Positions 1 to 7,501 of a stretch of 20,096 nt of DNA are shown here, in pieces. Within the stretch, counting starts at the first letter, position 1; each line of letters opens with the position of its first letter. This stretch comes from JAGNZR01 sp051656905 (GTDB lineage Bacteria > Fusobacteriota > Fusobacteriia > Fusobacteriales > Fusobacteriaceae), in assembly GCA_051656905.1 (NCBI GenBank), contig JBOFJQ010000001.1:1-20096 (forward strand), written 5' to 3'. The notes beneath the pieces are model-generated. The model ran no database searches. It was not told the DNA's origin and saw nothing but the letters and a program-made list of their open reading frames with translations. The position numbers and the translations under genes are program-made.

Positions 1-16
1 TCTAATCTAGGTTTTG

Positions 17-42
17 AAAAGGAGTATTTTAACAAATACTCC
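17..42 (-). terminator. Intrinsic terminator after prfA
   Basis: A perfect 9-bp inverted repeat (21-29 and 34-42) with a 4-base loop is followed, on the minus strand, by four T residues (20-17). It starts 33 bases after the prfA stop codon. The short U-run makes it a moderate terminator; the position between prfA and whatever follows supports the call. Confidence 0.65.
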
Positions 43-75
43 TCAGCAAATTTTAATATTTCTATTAATTTCATA

Positions 76-1149
76 TTAATCTTCCGAACTAGTTAACATC
101 TCTGCTTGGCTAAATGTGATTAATGAATCTATCATTTCATCTAAATCTCCATCCATAAAAGCTTCCATTTGGTGAGCTGTATATTTTATTCTGTGATCAG
201 TTATTCTTCCTTGCGGATAGTTATAAGTTCTTATTTTCTCAGATCTATCTCCAGTTCCAACTTGTAATTTTCTATTGTTAGCAATTGCACTTCTTTGCTT
301 TTCTGATTCCATTTCATAAAGTTTAGCTGCTAAATGCTTCATAGCTTTTTCTCTATTTTTTAACTGTGATCTCTCATCTTGACATTGAACTATTATTCCT
401 GAAGGTAAGTGAGTGATTCTAACTGCAGAGTCAGTAGTATTAACGTGCTGACCTCCAGCTCCACCTGATCTATAAACATCTATTTTAAGATCCCCAGTAT
501 TTATTACAACATCTTTTACCTCGTCAACTTCTGGTAAAACTGCTACTGTTGCTGTTGATGTATGGATTCTTCCTGATGACTCAGTTTCAGGAACCCTTTG
601 AACTCTATGTACTCCTGATTCAAATTTAAGTCTAGAGTAAGCACCTTGTCCCATTATAAGGAATACAACCTCTTTCATTCCTCCAACACCAACTTCTTGC
701 TTCTCCATTAACTCCATTTTCCACTTTCTTCTTTCTGCATATCTTGAATACATTCTGAATAAATTTCCTGCAAATAGAGCTGCCTCATCTCCACCTGCTC
801 CACCTCTTATCTCAATAATAACGTTTTTATCGTCGTTTTCATCTTTTGGTAAAAGAAGAATTTTTAAATCTGTTTCAATCTGAGGTAATCTCTCTTCAAC
901 ATCTTTAATTTCCTCTTGTAACATCTCTCTCATATCAGGATCTTTTTCACTTTTTATGCTCTCTTTTGAGAATTCATAATCTGCCATTAAATTTTTATAT
1001 TGTGTATATTTTTCAACTATATCTGCCATACTAGCCATTGCTTTATTATATTCTAGCATTTTTTTTGTATCTGCTAAAACTTCTGGACTACTTAAAAGCT
1101 TTTCTAACTCTTTGTGTCTATTTACAACTTCATCTAATTTTTTAAACAC
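76..1149 (-). CDS. prfA: Peptide chain release factor 1 (RF1)
   Basis: The 357-residue protein is full length for bacterial RF1, which recognises UAA and UAG in the ribosomal A site and triggers peptide release. The stop-codon-reading P-x-T motif is visible as PET at 187-189, and the catalytic GGQ loop is at 232-234 (GGAGGQHVN), where the glutamine is normally methylated by PrmC. PxT rather than SPF separates it from RF2. The start is GTG, not ATG; an AGGAG Shine-Dalgarno lies about 10 bases upstream and no in-frame ATG competes. It has its own promoter and terminator, so it is probably monocistronic here; prmC, often next to prfA, is not in the window. Confidence 0.97.
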   Translation of the reverse strand: MFKKLDEVVNRHKELEKLLSSPEVLADTKKMLEYNKAMASMADIVEKYTQYKNLMADYEFSKESIKSEKDPDMREMLQEEIKDVEERLPQIETDLKILLLPKDENDDKNVIIEIRGGAGGDEAALFAGNLFRMYSRYAERRKWKMELMEKQEVGVGGMKEVVFLIMGQGAYSRLKFESGVHRVQRVPETESSGRIHTSTATVAVLPEVDEVKDVVINTGDLKIDVYRSGGAGGQHVNTTDSAVRITHLPSGIIVQCQDERSQLKNREKAMKHLAAKLYEMESEKQRSAIANNRKLQVGTGDRSEKIRTYNYPQGRITDHRIKYTAHQMEAFMDGDLDEMIDSLITFSQAEMLTSSED

Positions 1150-1183
1150 TATTTATCAACTCCTCTTATTCTATAACTTTGTA

Positions 1184-1212
1184 ATTATACCATAAAAAAC
1201 ATCTATAATCAA
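1184..1212 (-). promoter_or_regulatory. Sigma70-type promoter of prfA
   Basis: TTGATT (1212-1207), a 17-base spacer and TATAAT (1189-1184) read on the minus strand, with a TGG just before the -10 giving an extended -10. Transcription would start near 1177, leaving a leader of about 28 bases. The -35 box overlaps the U-tract of the upstream operon's terminator. Confidence 0.75.
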
Positions 1213-1264
1213 AAAATAATACATCTCTTTAATTATTTTTTTATTAATAATTAAAGAAATGTAT
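1211..1264 (-). terminator. Terminator of the sigma-factor operon
   Basis: A 19-bp inverted repeat with a single mismatch (arms 1219-1237 and 1246-1264, 8-base loop) is followed on the minus strand by a run of six T residues (1216-1211). It lies 26 bases after the stop codon of the exported-protein gene. The stem is almost all A/T but long, as expected in such an A/T-rich genome. Confidence 0.8.
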
Positions 1265-1290
1265 CATTGCTTTTACTTTAGATATTATAT

Positions 1291-1725
1291 TTATTTTTTT
1301 TCTAACTCTTCTGATTTTAATTTTTCTTCTTTCATTCTATCAACAGCATTTTCTCTTGCCTTTAAATACTGTTCCTTAGAAATGTATTTATATACGCCAA
1401 TCTGACTTCTTATTTTTAATTTATAAAAGTTAGTTTCAATATCTCCCATTTTTTCAAAAATAACGTCTAATTTTTGTAGATTTTTTTCTAAACCATCAGC
1501 TATTAGCTGATTAGCTTCTATTTCTAACTTTTGTTTTTCTAAAGATAATAATTTAAATTGAGAAGTTGTTTTTCCCATTAACTCTCTAGCTTTCTCTAAA
1601 TTCTCTTTAGTTACACCTACTTTTATAAAATCTTCATCATATACTATTCCAAATTCATTTTTAGAATAAGATAACATAGACAATGAAAAAAACAAACTCA
1701 ATACCAATAATACACTCTTTTTCAT
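1291..1725 (-). CDS. Exported helical protein, possible CpxP/Spy/CnrX-like sensor
   Basis: This 144-residue protein begins with a clear signal peptide (MKK, a hydrophobic stretch at about 5-18, likely cut near 20-21) and has no cysteine, so it is probably soluble in the periplasm. The rest is predicted to be long charged helices. The stretch at 105-125 (RSQIG...ISKEQYLKARE) resembles the LTxxQ-type end of Spy/CpxP/CnrX small periplasmic stress proteins. That assignment is pattern-based and weak; FadA-like adhesin or another coiled-coil protein is the alternative. The start follows the membrane-protein stop by 12 bases, with an AGGAG overlapping that stop codon, so the two are co-translated. 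As the last gene of an ECF sigma operon, a sensing or chaperone role for envelope stress is inferred. Confidence 0.72.
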   Translation of the reverse strand: MKKSVLLVLSLFFSLSMLSYSKNEFGIVYDEDFIKVGVTKENLEKARELMGKTTSQFKLLSLEKQKLEIEANQLIADGLEKNLQKLDVIFEKMGDIETNFYKLKIRSQIGVYKYISKEQYLKARENAVDRMKEEKLKSEELEKK

Positions 1726-1737
1726 TTTCAGGCACTC

Positions 1738-2058
1738 CTATATTTGACGTTCATAACCAAATACTTGCTCAGTATCCAGTTCAATCTTCTTATTATTAAA
1801 AATTTCTTTAGAAAAGAATTTATCTATCTCTATTTTATCTCTATCTGTCTTATCAAGATTTCTATCGATTACCATAACTCCTTCATTAGAAACCTTTTGC
1901 ACCATCTCTTCCTTTATAAAAGAGTTATATGATGCTGTAGATAATATTCCAATAAAAAATAGTGAAGCTGATGCCTTCATATATCTTTTATTTTTCACCT
2001 TCTCTTCCTCTAATAATTGCTTATATAAATTAGCCTTCACACGATCTTTTGGTGACAT
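1738..2058 (-). CDS. Small single-pass membrane protein, candidate anti-sigma factor
   Basis: I do not recognise this 106-residue protein by family. It has a charged, helix-forming N-terminal segment (1-28, many K and E), one hydrophobic segment (about 29-45) and a polar C-terminal part of about 60 residues. The positive residues before the hydrophobic segment suggest N-in, C-out topology. This is the layout of minimal anti-sigma factors such as CnrY, where a short cytoplasmic helix holds the sigma factor at the membrane. The ATG is one base after the sigma stop codon, with GGAGG upstream, so the two proteins would be made together, as is usual for sigma/anti-sigma pairs. No zinc-binding HxxxCxxC motif of the ZAS type is present. 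The anti-sigma role is inferred from topology and context only. Confidence 0.72.
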   Translation of the reverse strand: MSPKDRVKANLYKQLLEEEKVKNKRYMKASASLFFIGILSTASYNSFIKEEMVQKVSNEGVMVIDRNLDKTDRDKIEIDKFFSKEIFNNKKIELDTEQVFGYERQI

Positions 2059-2059
2059 T

Positions 2060-2509
2060 TTATACCTCCATGTCTTTCAGTGCTTTGTAATAAACTGACT
2101 TTACTGTTGATAAATTCATTGCTTTCATCTCAGCTATTTCTTGTAATTTATAACCATAAATATCTTTTAAGATAACGATTTCTTTTTCATTTCCCTTTAT
2201 TTTCGAAAGCTGCTCTTTTAAGATAATATTGTTATTCAAGTCTGTTCCATCTTCCATATCTAATATTTCGTCATTTAGCTCTAAGTTTAATTTTCTCTTC
2301 CTAAAAAAATCATAGACTTTATTAATTGCAATTTTATATATCCATGTATATATATTACTATCTTCTCTAAATTTCTTTAGGTTCTTATAAACACTTATAA
2401 AGACTTCTTGTGTTATATCCTCTGCATCTTCAGAGTTTTTAACACTTCCTAGAACTTTATAATAGATCTTATCGAAATACTCTTCAAAAATTTCTTCAAA
2501 ATCAATCAT
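2060..2509 (-). CDS. ECF-family RNA polymerase sigma factor
   Basis: This 149-residue protein has just the two core domains of extracytoplasmic-function sigma factors. Region 2 is at about 5-72, with the typical DAEDITQEVF run at 28-37 and the -10-recognising TWIYKIAINKVYDFFR run at 55-70. Region 4 is at about 100-149, with a helix-turn-helix around 119-146 (LQEIAEMKAMNLSTVKSVY). It should bind core polymerase and direct it to stress promoters. The start ATG has an AGGTGGGA ribosome site 8 bases upstream. The next two genes encode a membrane protein and an exported protein, fitting release of sigma on an envelope signal. F. nucleatum has a described oxygen-responsive ECF sigma factor; whether this is its ortholog cannot be decided here. 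Confidence 0.92.
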   Translation of the reverse strand: MIDFEEIFEEYFDKIYYKVLGSVKNSEDAEDITQEVFISVYKNLKKFREDSNIYTWIYKIAINKVYDFFRKRKLNLELNDEILDMEDGTDLNNNIILKEQLSKIKGNEKEIVILKDIYGYKLQEIAEMKAMNLSTVKSVYYKALKDMEV

Positions 2510-2538
2510 AGTTTTATTCCCACCTATACTTATAGTAT

Positions 2539-2566
2539 TTAGACTTTATTTTTATAAAAAAAGTTT
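2539..2566 (-). promoter_or_regulatory. Candidate ECF-type promoter of the sigma operon
   Basis: On the minus strand AAACTT (2566-2561) and TCTAA (2543-2539) are 17 bases apart, resembling the E. coli SigmaE pattern GGAACTT/TCTGA. It lies 30-57 bases upstream of the sigma start and overlaps the ispG stop codon. The surroundings are so A/T-rich that a chance match is quite possible. Confidence 0.3.
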
Positions 2567-3617
2567 ATTTTTTTTTATAATCGTCTTCTATAATTCTTCT
2601 TAACTCTTTCAGTATTTCCTTTTCATCTACTTTCTTTATAATTGAACCTTTTTTAAAAAGTACTCCAACTCCTTTTCCACCAGCGACCCCATAATCAGCC
2701 TCTTTAGCTTCCCCAGGACCATTTACAATACATCCCATCACCGCTATTTTTATATTTAAATCTTTATTTTTAAATTCTTTTTCTACTTCTTTTGCAAGAC
2801 TAATTAAATCTATCTCAGTTCTTCCACAAGTTGGGCAAGAAACTATTTCTGTTCCTTTTCTTAATCCTAAAACCTGTAAAATTTCTTTAGCTACTTTTAT
2901 CTCTTCCACAGGATCCTCTGTTAAAGACACTCTAATAGTTGATCCTATGTTATCAACAAGCAAACTCCCTATTCCAATTGCTGATTTTATAGATCCTTGA
3001 AAAGCTGTTCCTGCTTCTGTTACTCCTAAATGAAGAGGATAGTCTACTAGTTTAGAAATTTTTCTATAAGCCTCAACCATCATTCTTACATTACTTGATT
3101 TTATCGAAATAATAATATCTTTAAAATCATATTTTTCAAGAAGTGCCACATGATACATAGCACTTTCCACCATTCCGTCAGCACAAGGATGCCCATATTT
3201 TTCAAGGATATGCTTTTCAATAGAACCAGAATTTACCCCTATTCTTATAGGTATATTTTTTTCTTTAGCTTTCTCTACAACAATTTTTACTTTTTCATCA
3301 TCCCCAATATTTCCTGGATTAATTCTAAGTTTATCTATTCCGTTTTCCATAGCTAAAATTGCTAATTTATAATCAAAATGTATATCTGCAACCAAGGGGA
3401 TATTTACTCTTTTCTTTATCTCAGATATTGCTTTTGCTGCCTCTGGAGTATTTACAGTCATTCTAACAAGCTGACACCCCTCTTTTTCTAAAGCTAATAT
3501 CTGGTTTACTGTTTTTTCAACATCTGAAGTATTAGTATTTGTCATAGATTGGATAATTATTTGATTTTCTCCACCTATTATTATATCCCTTACTTTTACT
3601 TCTCTTGTTTTATACAT
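2565..3617 (-). CDS. ispG: 4-hydroxy-3-methylbut-2-en-1-yl diphosphate synthase
   Basis: IspG (GcpE) catalyses the next-to-last step of the MEP isoprenoid pathway, turning methylerythritol cyclodiphosphate into HMBPP with a [4Fe-4S] cluster. The 350 residues cover a TIM-barrel part (about 1-250) and the C-terminal cluster domain. The three cluster cysteines are visible at C261 and C264 (SCPTCGRTEID) and C296 (GCIVNGPGE), with the fourth ligand E303. An AGGAGA ribosome site lies about 9 bases before the ATG. It is the last gene of the miaB-rho-M23-ispG run, 31 bases after the peptidase gene. No convincing terminator separates it from the ECF sigma gene, so read-through into that gene is possible. 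Confidence 0.97.
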   Translation of the reverse strand: MYKTREVKVRDIIIGGENQIIIQSMTNTNTSDVEKTVNQILALEKEGCQLVRMTVNTPEAAKAISEIKKRVNIPLVADIHFDYKLAILAMENGIDKLRINPGNIGDDEKVKIVVEKAKEKNIPIRIGVNSGSIEKHILEKYGHPCADGMVESAMYHVALLEKYDFKDIIISIKSSNVRMMVEAYRKISKLVDYPLHLGVTEAGTAFQGSIKSAIGIGSLLVDNIGSTIRVSLTEDPVEEIKVAKEILQVLGLRKGTEIVSCPTCGRTEIDLISLAKEVEKEFKNKDLNIKIAVMGCIVNGPGEAKEADYGVAGGKGVGVLFKKGSIIKKVDEKEILKELRRIIEDDYKKK

Positions 3618-3648
3618 AATAATCTTCTCCTTGTTTGCATATAATTAT

Positions 3649-4722
3649 CTATCTCATACTAGCTTTTAATGGATCTATTGTTCTTCCATCTTTTCTTACT
3701 TCATAATGTAAATGTGGTCCTGTAGATCTACCTGAATTTCCTGTAAGTCCAAGAATTTGTCCTTGTTGAACTACATCTCCTTTATTTACATTCATATTTT
3801 GTAAATGTGCATATCTAGTTTCATATCCACCTTCATGCTGTATCATAATTATTTTTCCATATCCACTCTTATAACCAGAGTATATTACAGTTCCTTTTTG
3901 TGCCGCTCTAAATGGAATATACCTTGCTTTTAAATCAACTCCAGCATGCATAATATATCTTTTTAAAACTGGATGGAATCTTGTTCCATAAGGACTATTA
4001 ACACCTGCGTATTTTATTGGCAATACAAATCCACTTACAGGTTTAGGAAGATTTGATTTTTTAGGAACAGGTGCGGCCTCTATTAACTGTTTTCTAATAA
4101 TTTTTATTGATGGATTCTTAATAAAAATTTCCTGTCCTAAATCTAATTCATCATTCTCTAGTGAGTTATATCTTCTAATATCATTTATTTTAACTCCATA
4201 TCTTTGAGCTATTTTAAATAATGAATCGCCTTTTTTTACTTTATAAAATAATCCATTTTCAGACGGGATTTTTAATTTGTCTCCAACTCTTAATACCTTT
4301 GTATTTTTAGGATTATTTATCTTTATCATCTCTTCTGTAATATTATATTCATCAGCTATAAGGGATAATGCATCACCTTTTTTAACAAAATATTCTATAT
4401 AAGTTACTTTTTTTACATCACGTACTTGCTCTTTTTCGACAGATTCTTTCTCAACATTCTCAGTTTCTGCCTCTGTTTCTCCCTCAGATTCTGAAACTTG
4501 TTTTTTTACTGTTCCATCTTCATCAATATAATAATCTCTTTGAGTTGTGAAATAATTTGTAGATAATATTTGCTCCCCTTGGTCATTACTATTATCGTAA
4601 GAGTAATACTCTGTAAATCTAGTTGTATCTACTACTTCTTCCTGAAATATTGTTAATTCTTCTATAGCGTACGAAAATATAATTATTAAGATTATTAAAA
4701 AATTAAATCTCAATCTTAACAT
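3649..4722 (-). CDS. Exported LysM/M23-family cell-wall peptidase
   Basis: This 357-residue protein starts with a hydrophobic segment (about 6-20) acting as signal or anchor. A polar, Glu-rich linker (about 77-99) follows, then two LysM peptidoglycan-binding repeats (about 110-153 and 159-202) and a C-terminal M23 lysostaphin-like zinc peptidase (about 240-350). Zinc and catalytic residues are present: H259 and D263 (MHAGVDLKA), H306 (RYAHLQ) and the HxH pair H337/H339 (GPHLHYEV). An active DD-endopeptidase is therefore expected, in contrast to degenerate EnvC/NlpD-type activators, although a role in septal wall remodelling like theirs is possible. The start has AAGGGG nearby and lies 14 bases after the rho stop, so it is co-transcribed with rho. 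Confidence 0.93.
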   Translation of the reverse strand: MLRLRFNFLIILIIIFSYAIEELTIFQEEVVDTTRFTEYYSYDNSNDQGEQILSTNYFTTQRDYYIDEDGTVKKQVSESEGETEAETENVEKESVEKEQVRDVKKVTYIEYFVKKGDALSLIADEYNITEEMIKINNPKNTKVLRVGDKLKIPSENGLFYKVKKGDSLFKIAQRYGVKINDIRRYNSLENDELDLGQEIFIKNPSIKIIRKQLIEAAPVPKKSNLPKPVSGFVLPIKYAGVNSPYGTRFHPVLKRYIMHAGVDLKARYIPFRAAQKGTVIYSGYKSGYGKIIMIQHEGGYETRYAHLQNMNVNKGDVVQQGQILGLTGNSGRSTGPHLHYEVRKDGRTIDPLKASMR

Positions 4723-4736
4723 CTATTTCCCCTTTA

Positions 4737-5957
4737 TTATTTTTTTAGCATCTCTGCATTACTTTCTGTAGCCTCTATTAGATCAATAAATTTTTTCGTG
4801 GCATTTACTTTATCCAGTTGAGAAAGGTGTCTTCTTATAGTCCAAATTTTATCTAATTTTTCCTTTGGAATTAACAACTCTTCTTTTCTAGTTCCTGATT
4901 TTTGAATATCAATAGCTGGATAAATTCTTAATTCTGCTAAAGTTCTATCAAGTTGAATCTCTAAATTTCCAGTTCCTTTAAACTCTTCAAATATAACTTC
5001 ATCCATCTTACTTCCTGTATCTATGAGGGCTGTAGCTATTATTGTCAAACTTCCCCCATTTTTAATATTTCTAGCTGATCCAAAAAACTTTTTAGGATAG
5101 TATAGAGCACTTGGATCTATACCTCCTGATATTAGTTTCCCTGAAGATGGTATTACTATATTATAAGCTCTTGAAAGTCTTGTGATGGAGTCCATTAAGA
5201 TAACTATATGGTGACCATCTTCAATTTTTCTCTTAGCTTTTTCTAAAACCATTTCTGTAACTTTTATATGATTTCTTGGTTCTTCATCAAATGTAGATGA
5301 ATACACCAATGCACCTTTTACATTTTCAATTATATCTGTTACCTCTTCAGGTCTTTCATCTATAAGTAGTAACCAAACTTCTACATCTTTATTTTTTTCA
5401 ATAATAGAATTTGCTAGATTACTAAGTAAAATAGTTTTTCCTGCTTTAGGCGGGGCTACTATAAGTCCTCTTTGTCCTTTTCCTATTGGAGCTATAATAT
5501 CAATCATTCTTCCTGCAACATTTTTCTTATCTGTCTCTAATATAAGCTGTTCTGTAGGATATGAAGGTTTTAGTTCATCAAAAGCAACCCTTGCTTCTGC
5601 TTTAGCGTTTGATTGTCCGTTTATAAGAAAAACTTTCTTTAATCCATAATTTTTTTCTTCACCAACAGGTTCTCTTACTTCTCCAACAACAATATCTTCA
5701 CATCTTAATTTAAATCTTTTAATTTGAGATGCTGATACATATATGTCTTTTTCAACACTAGTATTTCTTAAAAATCCATATCCGTCAGGCAATACATCTA
5801 AAGAACCAACGCCTATCGTTACTCCTTCTTGCTGTTCAAAATGATTTTTAATTAGTTGAATAATATCATTTTTTTTAGTTTTACTTTCTAAGTCAATATT
5901 TAATTCTTTTGCTATTTCGCTTAACTCTTTTAAAAAAAATCTATCCAACTCTAACAT
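4737..5957 (-). CDS. rho: Transcription termination factor Rho
   Basis: Rho is a ring-shaped RNA-dependent ATPase that ends untranslated transcription. The 406-residue protein is near the usual length (E. coli about 419) and lacks the long insert found in some phyla. Visible parts are a Rho N-terminal helical domain (1-45), an OB-fold RNA-binding domain (about 47-115, with DGYGFLR at 58-64), Walker A APPKAGKT (168-175), Walker B ILMDS (253-257) and the Q-loop KLISGGIDPSAL (274-285). GGGGAG precedes the ATG and the gene begins 17 bases after the miaB stop. The DERPEEVTD region typical of Rho is intact, so nothing suggests loss of activity. Confidence 0.98.
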   Translation of the reverse strand: MLELDRFFLKELSEIAKELNIDLESKTKKNDIIQLIKNHFEQQEGVTIGVGSLDVLPDGYGFLRNTSVEKDIYVSASQIKRFKLRCEDIVVGEVREPVGEEKNYGLKKVFLINGQSNAKAEARVAFDELKPSYPTEQLILETDKKNVAGRMIDIIAPIGKGQRGLIVAPPKAGKTILLSNLANSIIEKNKDVEVWLLLIDERPEEVTDIIENVKGALVYSSTFDEEPRNHIKVTEMVLEKAKRKIEDGHHIVILMDSITRLSRAYNIVIPSSGKLISGGIDPSALYYPKKFFGSARNIKNGGSLTIIATALIDTGSKMDEVIFEEFKGTGNLEIQLDRTLAELRIYPAIDIQKSGTRKEELLIPKEKLDKIWTIRRHLSQLDKVNATKKFIDLIEATESNAEMLKK

Positions 5958-5974
5958 ATTACTCCCCTTTTCTA

Positions 5975-7282
5975 TTAAACTATGTCACCGTAAAGTGTCC
6001 ATGTCTTATAATCTTTTATACTAACATTTACAAATTGTCCAGCAAGAGATATGTCTCCTTTGAATATCACAACTTTATTTGTACTTGTTCTTCCTGTTAA
6101 CATCTCTTTATTTTTCTTACTTTCACCCTCAACTAAAACTTTTTCAACTCTTCCTACGAATGGAGCATTAGCTGTTTTTGATTTTTCATTTTGTAATTCT
6201 ATTAATCTTTGAAGTCTACTTTTTTTAACTTCTTCGTCTATTTGTCCTTCCATCTCAGCTGCTTTTGTACCTTTTCTAATTGAATACATGAACATGAAAG
6301 AATTATCAAAACCTACTTTTTGCACAACATCTAAAGTATCTAAGAAATCCTCTTCCTCTTCATAAGGGAATCCCACAATAATATCTGCTGTTATCCCTGC
6401 ATTTGGCACTTTTGCTTTAACTTTTTCAATAAGAGAAAGGTATTGTTCTTTTGTATAACCTCTATTCATTAATTTTAAAATTTTACTTGATCCTGACTGT
6501 AAAGGAATATGAATAGATTTTGTAATTTTATCACATGCTGCTATTGCATCAATTACATCATCACTGAAGTCTCTTGGATGAGGAGATATGAATCTTACCC
6601 AAAAATCTCCCTCAATTGTTTCTATCTCTAACAATAACTTAGCAAAGTTTTCTCCTGTTTTCAAATCCTTTCCATAAGAGTTTACATTTTGACCTAATAA
6701 AATTATCTCCTTAAACCCTTTTTTTACATATCCTTTTATCTCTTCAACTATCTCATTCATAGGAACTGAACGCTCTCTTCCTCTTACATATGGAACAATG
6801 CAATATGTACAGAAGTTATTGCACCCATAAGTAATTGGAATTGACGCTGTATATTTAGAATCAAATTCTGCATCTAAAGTAGGTGGAAGTTCATCTCCAT
6901 CTCCTACATATATAACCGATTTAAAATCTCCAGTTTCTATTTTTTCAATAGCTTGTGGTATCTTTCCTATATTTTGATTTCCCATTACAATATCTATTAT
7001 TGGGAATTTCTTAGCTAAAGCTTCCCCTTGCTCTTGAGCAAAACAACCTGTAATCCCGATTATTGTCCCTTGCTTCTCTTTTTGAAGTTTTAACTCTCCC
7101 AATTTACCATAAATTTGAGTTGCAGCTCCTTCTCTTACTGTGCAAGTATTTAAAAATACTGCATCTGTTTCAGATAAATCTTCTGTCATCTCATAACCCA
7201 TATTTATTAACATACTTTTTATTTTTGCACTTTCGTTTACATTCATTTGGCATCCGTAAGTGATAATCATAGCTTTTTTCAA
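5975..7282 (-). CDS. miaB: tRNA-2-methylthio-N6-dimethylallyladenosine synthase
   Basis: MiaB is a radical SAM methylthiotransferase that adds a methylthio group to i6A37 of tRNAs reading UNN codons. Numbered from the TTG start, the N-terminal MTTase domain carries cluster cysteines C11 (ITYGCQMN), C47 (NTCTVREGA) and C80. The radical SAM core has C154, C158 and C161 (CNNFCTYC), and a TRAM domain ends the protein. The longest frame begins at 7360 (461 residues), but its first 26 residues are basic and unlike MiaB. A GGAGG followed by six A residues and TTG at 7282 gives an ideal start and the family-typical beginning MKKAMIITYGC, so 435 residues is preferred. It heads the miaB-rho-M23-ispG operon. 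Confidence 0.95.
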   Translation of the reverse strand: MKKAMIITYGCQMNVNESAKIKSMLINMGYEMTEDLSETDAVFLNTCTVREGAATQIYGKLGELKLQKEKQGTIIGITGCFAQEQGEALAKKFPIIDIVMGNQNIGKIPQAIEKIETGDFKSVIYVGDGDELPPTLDAEFDSKYTASIPITYGCNNFCTYCIVPYVRGRERSVPMNEIVEEIKGYVKKGFKEIILLGQNVNSYGKDLKTGENFAKLLLEIETIEGDFWVRFISPHPRDFSDDVIDAIAACDKITKSIHIPLQSGSSKILKLMNRGYTKEQYLSLIEKVKAKVPNAGITADIIVGFPYEEEEDFLDTLDVVQKVGFDNSFMFMYSIRKGTKAAEMEGQIDEEVKKSRLQRLIELQNEKSKTANAPFVGRVEKVLVEGESKKNKEMLTGRTSTNKVVIFKGDISLAGQFVNVSIKDYKTWTLYGDIV

Positions 7283-7293
7283 TTTTTTCCTCC
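7280..7293 (-). promoter_or_regulatory. Ribosome binding site fixing the miaB TTG start
   Basis: GGAGG (7293-7289), six A residues and TTG (7282-7280). The spacing is ideal, whereas the upstream ATG at 7360 has no good ribosome site and the next ATG (7270) is 18 bases away from GGAGG. Confidence 0.8.
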
Positions 7294-7333
7294 ATAATAC
7301 CGATCTTATTCTTTTCATTTCTAGTCCCATTAA

Positions 7334-7392
7334 AGAGGTATTAACTGATTTTTTTTTCATTTATATTAACCTATTTACATTAATATACCTCT
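7334..7392 (-). promoter_or_regulatory. Inverted repeat in the miaB leader
   Basis: AGAGGTA (7392-7386) plus TTAA (7383-7380) can pair with TTAA (7344-7341) plus TACCTCT (7340-7334): 11 bp with a 2-base bulge and a loop of about 35 bases. It lies between the upstream terminator and the miaB start. It may be a leader structure or an operator, but no clear consensus promoter was found to place it. Confidence 0.3.
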
Positions 7393-7434
7393 GTTTTAAC
7401 GTATAATTTTAACATATTTTTTTTAATAAATACA

Positions 7435-7476
7435 GAAAAAAAATAAGAGTCTCTAAATACTTAGACGACTCTTATT
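7435..7476 (-). terminator. Terminator of the pdp-deo-cdd-ogg operon
   Basis: A 15-bp stem with one bulged C (arms 7442-7456 and 7461-7476, 4-base loop ATAC) is followed on the minus strand by seven T residues (7441-7435). It starts 25 bases after the ogg stop codon. This is the clearest intrinsic terminator in the window and separates the nucleoside operon from miaB. Confidence 0.9.
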
Positions 7477-7501
7477 GCCATTTTGTTTTAAAAAATTTTT
7501 T

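Noticed and set aside
2552..2580. Perfect 11-bp A/T-only inverted repeat with the ispG stop codon in its loop, as an ispG terminator
   Set aside because: The stem is only A-U pairs and no separate U-tract follows it; homopolymer runs produce such repeats readily in this genome.
7283..7360. The 26-residue basic N-terminal extension of MiaB as a targeting peptide or leader peptide
   Set aside because: No ribosome site supports the upstream ATG and it has no stop codon before the miaB frame; the TTG start explains the protein better.
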